A stretch of 7,665 bases of DNA, from the NCBI GenBank assembly GCA_947068385.1, contig CAMTBF010000154.1:1-7665 (forward strand), given 5' to 3'. A program made the translations under genes and the position numbers. This DNA is from an uncultured Lachnospiraceae bacterium. Lineage in GTDB: Bacteria; Bacillota; Clostridia; Lachnospirales; Lachnospiraceae. Every line of letters begins with the position of its first letter. Positions within the stretch are counted from its first letter, which is position 1. The notes beneath the pieces are model-generated. The model was not told where the DNA came from and searched no databases. It was given only the letters and a program-made list of their open reading frames with translations. Below, piece after piece: positions 6,298 through 7,665 of the stretch.

Positions 6298-7257
6298 ATG
6301 AACGAGAACGGACTGATATGGAACCGACCCTGGATACTGCAGCGGGCGGATCCTTATGTATACCGGCATACGGACGGCAGCTATTACTTTACGGCTTCCG
6401 TGCCGGCCTATGACCGGATCGTGCTGCGGCGGGCCCGGAGCCTGGAGGGGCTTGCCCAGGCAGCGGAGGTGACTGTGTGGGAGAGGCATGTACACGGAAT
6501 CATGAGCGAGCATATCTGGGCACCGGAGCTGCATTTCCTGGACGGGAAATGGTATCTCTACTTTGCCGCGGGAGCCAGGGAGGACAAGTGGAAGATCCGT
6601 CCCTATGTGCTGGAGTGTGCAGGCGCGGATCCCCTGACAGCCCCCTGGAGGGAGCTGGGAAAGATGCAGTGTGCCAGGGAGGACGGTTTTTCCTTCCGGG
6701 GATTTTCCCTGGACGCCACGGTGTTCGAGAGCGGCGGGGAGAGATATTATGTGTGGGCGGAGAAGGTGGGCGTGGGGAAGCAGATTTCCAATCTGTATAT
6801 CGCTCAGATGGAGACGCCCTGGCGCCTGAGGACCGTACAGGTCTTGCTGACCACCCCGGATTACGACTGGGAGCGGGTGGGGTTCTGGGTCAACGAGGGG
6901 CCTGCGGCGCTCAAGCACGAGGGGAAGATCTTCCTCACCTATTCCGCCAGCGAGACAGGGGCGGCCTACTGCATGGGCATGCTGACCGCCGACGAGGGGA
7001 CGGATCTCCTGGATCCCAGGTCCTGGAGGAAGGAGCGCTATCCCGTGCTTAGCAGCGACCCGGAGAAGGGGATATACGGCCCCGGCCACAATTCCTTCAC
7101 CACGGACGGGGAGGGCCGTGACGTGATGGTGTACCACGCCAGGACGGAAAGCACGATCACCGGGAACCCGCTGTATAATCCCAACCGCCATGCCATGCTG
7201 ATGCAGATCCGCTGGGAGGAGGGGAGACCGGTCTTTTCCTTTGGAAATGGGGACTGA
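6298..7257 (+). CDS. Glycoside hydrolase family 43, alpha-L-arabinofuranosidase type, cytoplasmic
   Basis: This is a 319-residue single-domain five-bladed beta-propeller glycosidase. All three GH43 catalytic carboxylates can be placed: the general base D18 in RADPYVY, the pKa-tuning D139 in FSLDATVFE and the general acid E200 in FWVNEGPAALK. H264 in IYGPGHNSF is the conserved propeller histidine, and HIWAPELHFLDGKWYLYFAA (72-91) is a family hallmark. The pattern YYFTASVPAYDRIVLRRA matches what I recall of the GH43_26-like group (Lactobacillus brevis Araf43 type), which releases arabinose from alpha-1,5-arabino-oligosaccharides; the subfamily is from memory. There is no signal peptide, so it should act on imported oligosaccharides. 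I chose ATG 6298 because AGGAG lies 5 nt before it and homology begins there. The frame is open back to GTG 6163, but that extension is read from the hairpin leader and looks non-coding. Beta-xylosidase activity is the main alternative. Confidence 0.92.
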   Translation: MNENGLIWNRPWILQRADPYVYRHTDGSYYFTASVPAYDRIVLRRARSLEGLAQAAEVTVWERHVHGIMSEHIWAPELHFLDGKWYLYFAAGAREDKWKIRPYVLECAGADPLTAPWRELGKMQCAREDGFSFRGFSLDATVFESGGERYYVWAEKVGVGKQISNLYIAQMETPWRLRTVQVLLTTPDYDWERVGFWVNEGPAALKHEGKIFLTYSASETGAAYCMGMLTADEGTDLLDPRSWRKERYPVLSSDPEKGIYGPGHNSFTTDGEGRDVMVYHARTESTITGNPLYNPNRHAMLMQIRWEEGRPVFSFGNGD

Positions 7258-7258
7258 C

Positions 7259-7320
7259 AGAGGCTTCCTCTATGGTAAAGATGACTGACAAATGACAGTA
7301 TTTTGCATGATTATGCACAA
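7259..7320 (+). promoter_or_regulatory. Inverted and direct repeats in the gap after the GH43 gene
   Basis: The gap 7258-7427 is AT-richer than the genes around it. A small stem AGAGG-CTT-CCTCT (7259-7271) follows the GH43 stop but has no T run, so I see no terminator. GACTGACA occurs at 7252-7259 (spanning the GH43 stop) and again at 7283-7290, 31 bp apart and close to three helical turns. TGCAT-GATT-ATGCA at 7304-7317, extendable to 7301-7320 with one mismatch per arm, is a palindrome ending 25 bp before the -35 element of the promoter at 7346. Any of these could bind a regulator; none matches a motif I can name. Confidence 0.35.
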
Positions 7321-7345
7321 AAAAGGATTCCCGGATGAAAAGCAG

Positions 7346-7374
7346 TTGCGCGAAGGCACAGAAAGAGATATAAT
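7346..7374 (+). promoter_or_regulatory. Sigma-A-type promoter of the ArsR-like regulator
   Basis: The -35 element TTGCGC (7346-7351) and a perfect -10 TATAAT (7369-7374) are separated by exactly 17 bp. Transcription would begin near 7381, leaving a leader of about 47 nt before ATG 7428. It is the only convincing vegetative promoter in the window, which implies the upstream genes are driven from outside it or by read-through. Confidence 0.82.
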
Positions 7375-7376
7375 AT

Positions 7377-7392
7377 TTTAGAAAACTCTAAA
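7377..7392 (+). promoter_or_regulatory. Inverted repeat over the predicted transcription start, likely operator
   Basis: TTTAGA (7377-7382) and TCTAAA (7387-7392) are perfect reverse complements around AAAC. The site begins 2 nt after the -10 box and covers the predicted start, the classic place for an autoregulating winged-helix dimer to block RNA polymerase. The repressor encoded 35 nt downstream is the obvious candidate ligand, though this is inferred from position only. Confidence 0.6.
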
Positions 7393-7427
7393 TAACAAGT
7401 CGGAATCATCGGGGAGTGTGTGTCGAT

Positions 7428-7665
7428 ATGCTGTACATCAAAAATCTGGAGGATGGGGTAGAGCTGTTCAAGGTATTGGGATCCGAAGTGCGGGTGAACA
7501 TCATCCAGCTGCTGCTGAAGAATAAGGAAATGAACATGAACGAGATCGCCAGCAGCCTGAACATCACCAACGGGGCGCTGACCAGCCACATCAAGAAGAT
7601 GGAGGACGTGGGGCTGATTCAGGTGCGGGCGGATTTCATGGGCCATGGGAACCAGAAGGTATGCC
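7428..7665 (+). CDS. ArsR-family winged helix-turn-helix regulator, N-terminal part
   Basis: The first 79 residues are visible before the window ends. They start with MLYIKNLEDGVELFKVLGSE, the typical ArsR opening (the E-x-F-K-A/V-L-G-S-E type helix), then MNEIASSLNITNGALTSHIKKMEDVGLI (37-64), the helix-turn-helix with recognition helix about 47-59, and a wing with ADFMGHGNQKV (68-78). The metal-binding ELCVCDL motif of ArsR/SmtB is absent, with KNKEMNMNEIA in its place, so it should not sense metal through that site. In a sugar locus it may sense a sugar or be paired with a C-terminal domain that lies beyond the window. ATG 7428 follows GGGGAG (7411-7416) with 11 nt between; GTG 7416 is in frame but overlaps that site. 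It has its own promoter with a palindrome at the start point, suggesting autorepression. Family call is firm; target genes are inference. Confidence 0.85.
   Translation, partial: MLYIKNLEDGVELFKVLGSEVRVNIIQLLLKNKEMNMNEIASSLNITNGALTSHIKKMEDVGLIQVRADFMGHGNQKVC

Noticed and set aside
6049..7191. 380-codon open frame on the minus strand across the GH43 gene
   Set aside because: The + strand carries all GH43 catalytic motifs in order; the antisense frame is Pro/His/Leu-rich codon shadow without a motif. Similar antisense shadows lie over the permease (2327-3475, 3543-4544) and binding-protein (4551-5306, 5415-6242) genes.
1..7665. CRISPR array, insertion sequence, tRNA or rRNA
   Set aside because: No regularly spaced repeats, transposase frames, terminal inverted repeats, or cloverleaf or ribosomal RNA sequence were seen; nearly all of the window is coding.

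Overview
The window looks like a carbohydrate-uptake and glycoside-degradation locus from a GC-rich gut Firmicute, most likely Lachnospiraceae. The evidence is clostridial-type Shine-Dalgarno sites, a type II lipobox lipoprotein, LplB/YtcP-type CUT1 permeases, a DUF5696-type secreted protein and an ArsR-type regulator. The genus cannot be assigned from sequence alone. All genes lie on the + strand; both end genes are cut by the window edges.

Layout: (1) 1-233, the C-terminal end of a Yip1-type membrane protein. (2) 223-2469, a 748-aa exported DUF5696-type protein starting with TTG inside the end of the previous gene. Its layout (N-terminal beta-rich part, predicted TIM barrel, short C-terminal beta part) resembles a large glycoside hydrolase. 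(3) 2480-3529 and 3477-4496, two sugar ABC permeases overlapping by 53 nt. (4) 4497-4577, a spacer with a GC-rich hairpin and then a near-perfect ribosome binding site. (5) 4578-6155, a solute-binding lipoprotein with a long Gly/Ala/Glu/Asp linker. (6) 6156-6297, a leader with two clear hairpins. (7) 6298-7257, a cytoplasmic GH43 enzyme of the alpha-L-arabinofuranosidase type. (8) 7258-7427, a regulatory gap with a consensus-like promoter, an inverted repeat at its predicted transcription start and a second palindrome upstream. (9) 7428-7665, the N-terminal DNA-binding part of an ArsR-like repressor.

Working model (inference): the surface lipoprotein captures an oligosaccharide, probably arabinose-containing. 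The permease pair imports it using a shared ATPase encoded elsewhere, since none is present here. The GH43 enzyme trims it in the cytoplasm. The Yip1 and DUF5696 proteins are the uncharacterised partners; DUF5696 may process, bind or sense the glycan outside the membrane. The repressor next door may control itself and possibly the locus.

The least explained parts are the DUF5696/Yip1 pair translationally coupled to the transporter, the RNA hairpins flanking the binding-protein gene, and the regulatory gap before the repressor.
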